Origin: JAFGRU01 sp963665915
GTDB lineage: Bacteria > Desulfobacterota > Desulfuromonadia > Desulfuromonadales > JAAYDE01
Length of the DNA: 64,000 bases
NCBI GenBank assembly: GCA_963665915.2
Contig: CAXXSG010000001.1
Location: 62,001-126,000 of the forward strand
Reading direction: 5' to 3'
The translations under genes were made by a program, and so were the position numbers. Shown here one piece after another: positions 63,283 to 64,000 of the stretch. Under the pieces are notes generated by a model that was not told the DNA's origin, did no database searches, and saw only the letters and a list, made by a program, of their open reading frames with translations. How positions within the stretch are numbered: position 1 is the stretch's first letter; each line of letters starts with the position of its first letter.

Positions 63283-64000
63283 TCAGGCCCCTCCTTTCGG
63301 GAGTTCATCCCAGTAAACGATATTGCCTTCCAGGGCGCGCCCCGGAGCGGCGATATTTTTGCCGCCGGAAAGATGCCAGGTGATGCTGACCTGAATATCA
63401 GGATTGGCGGGATCCTCGGGGATATCGAGAACCAGCGCGGGAGCCGGTCCCCTGTTACGGATAGTCGCCTGGTTTTTGATCGGCTGTCCGCTGATCATGC
63501 TGGTAACGGTGATCACCGCATGGCGCACCCCGGCCGTGCTCAAATCGACGCCATCCCCTTCAAAGGTGACGGTACGGTAGCGATGGGGAGGCTGCAGAGC
63601 CAGCATGGGAATATCGGTCTGTTTCCAGGGAGTGCGAATTTCCACACCACCGTGGAAAGACCAGAGCGTTTCGAAGTTATAGTCAAGCCAGCGGTTGCGA
63701 TCGTCATCCCCTTTGTAACCGTACCCGAGAGAAAAGGAATTCCCTTGGGCATTGAATTTTTCAGGGGTAATGACCACTTCATCACTGGTCAAGTCACCGG
63801 ACTGGTGCTGTTTCTTCAGCTTGACGGTAACGAAGTTGAGATGGCGAGTAAAAGTGGAGGAATCCTGGCCATCAAGGGTCACCAGAATCTCACGCTGTTT
63901 GAAGACCGGATCGTCGATGGTGACGGCGCGGAACACTTTCGGGTCATGACCGTAACGCTTGTAAAGAGAGCCAATGTTTTCAGCCATGGCGAAAGCCTGT
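63283..64000 (-). CDS. Secreted protein family, paralog 3, 5' end beyond window
   Basis: Only the C-terminal 240 or so codons are in the window, and the frame is still open at the right edge. It contains the shared landmarks LYKRYGHDPKVFRAVTIDDP, FKQREILVTLDG and SITWHLSGGKNIAAPGRAL. The internal ATG at 63987 is not the real start. It is the most upstream visible gene of the operon. Confidence 0.8.
   Translation of the reverse strand, partial: QAFAMAENIGSLYKRYGHDPKVFRAVTIDDPVFKQREILVTLDGQDSSTFTRHLNFVTVKLKKQHQSGDLTSDEVVITPEKFNAQGNSFSLGYGYKGDDDRNRWLDYNFETLWSFHGGVEIRTPWKQTDIPMLALQPPHRYRTVTFEGDGVDLSTAGVRHAVITVTSMISGQPIKNQATIRNRGPAPALVLDIPEDPANPDIQVSITWHLSGGKNIAAPGRALEGNIVYWDELPKGGA

Overview
The window looks like chromosomal DNA of a marine or brackish member of the Desulfobacterota/Desulfuromonadia group. 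This is inferred from gene content and not from a marker gene: a full NADH:quinone oxidoreductase operon with a fused NuoBCD, a complete Na+-translocating NQR operon, HisZ-PurA next to tRNA genes, a PilT-type ATPase, and several lineage-style domain fusions. No rRNA or replication origin is present.

Layout. Positions 1-920 hold the 5' part of a membrane PAS sensor on the minus strand. Positions 1549-16044 are the nuo operon (minus strand, order A-BCD-E-F-G-H-I-J-K-L-M-N), with two intergenic repeat elements inserted between genes and an apparent one-base frameshift in nuoE. Positions 16534-25959 form a chromosomal integron: an IntI-type integrase reads away from an attI-like region, followed by gene cassettes for a GNAT acetyltransferase, a lipoprotein, a conserved HCDKH-motif protein, a NylB-like serine hydrolase and an amino acid permease. 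Two attC sites keep their imperfect inverted-repeat structure. The array has been invaded by an IS1595-family element with an 8-bp target duplication, IS1182-type remnants, a RAYT/REP element and its miniature relative. A MITE closes this accessory region at 26073-26240 and runs into the end of rnhA.

Positions 26237-30178 carry rnhA, trmO, two CBS-domain proteins, apbE and a small NqrM-like Cys-rich membrane protein. The nqrABCDEF operon (30320-36193) follows, so the FMN transferase and the possible maturation factor sit directly downstream of the complex they would serve. Positions 37030-44097 hold a Ysc84-type secreted protein, an EIIA-ClC-CBS fusion, an M24 peptidase, a Cys-cluster protein, a RAYT relative and an HD phosphohydrolase.

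Positions 44383-49300 are a decaying region: a membrane signalling gene split by a second IS1595-family copy, a DUF2007-type gene whose 3' end is locally triplicated, an unknown membrane protein and a lipase-like hydrolase with no clear start. Positions 49348-58437 return to core genes: tRNA-Glu and tRNA-Lys, purA, hisZ, pepA, a coiled-coil protein, a PilT-like ATPase and an IscU-Mrp fusion, with two more families of intergenic repeats. The right end (58531-64000) holds a secreted repeat protein and three consecutive paralogous secreted proteins of a family I do not recognise, apparently one operon running off the edge. The integron and this paralog operon are the strongest candidates for undescribed biology.
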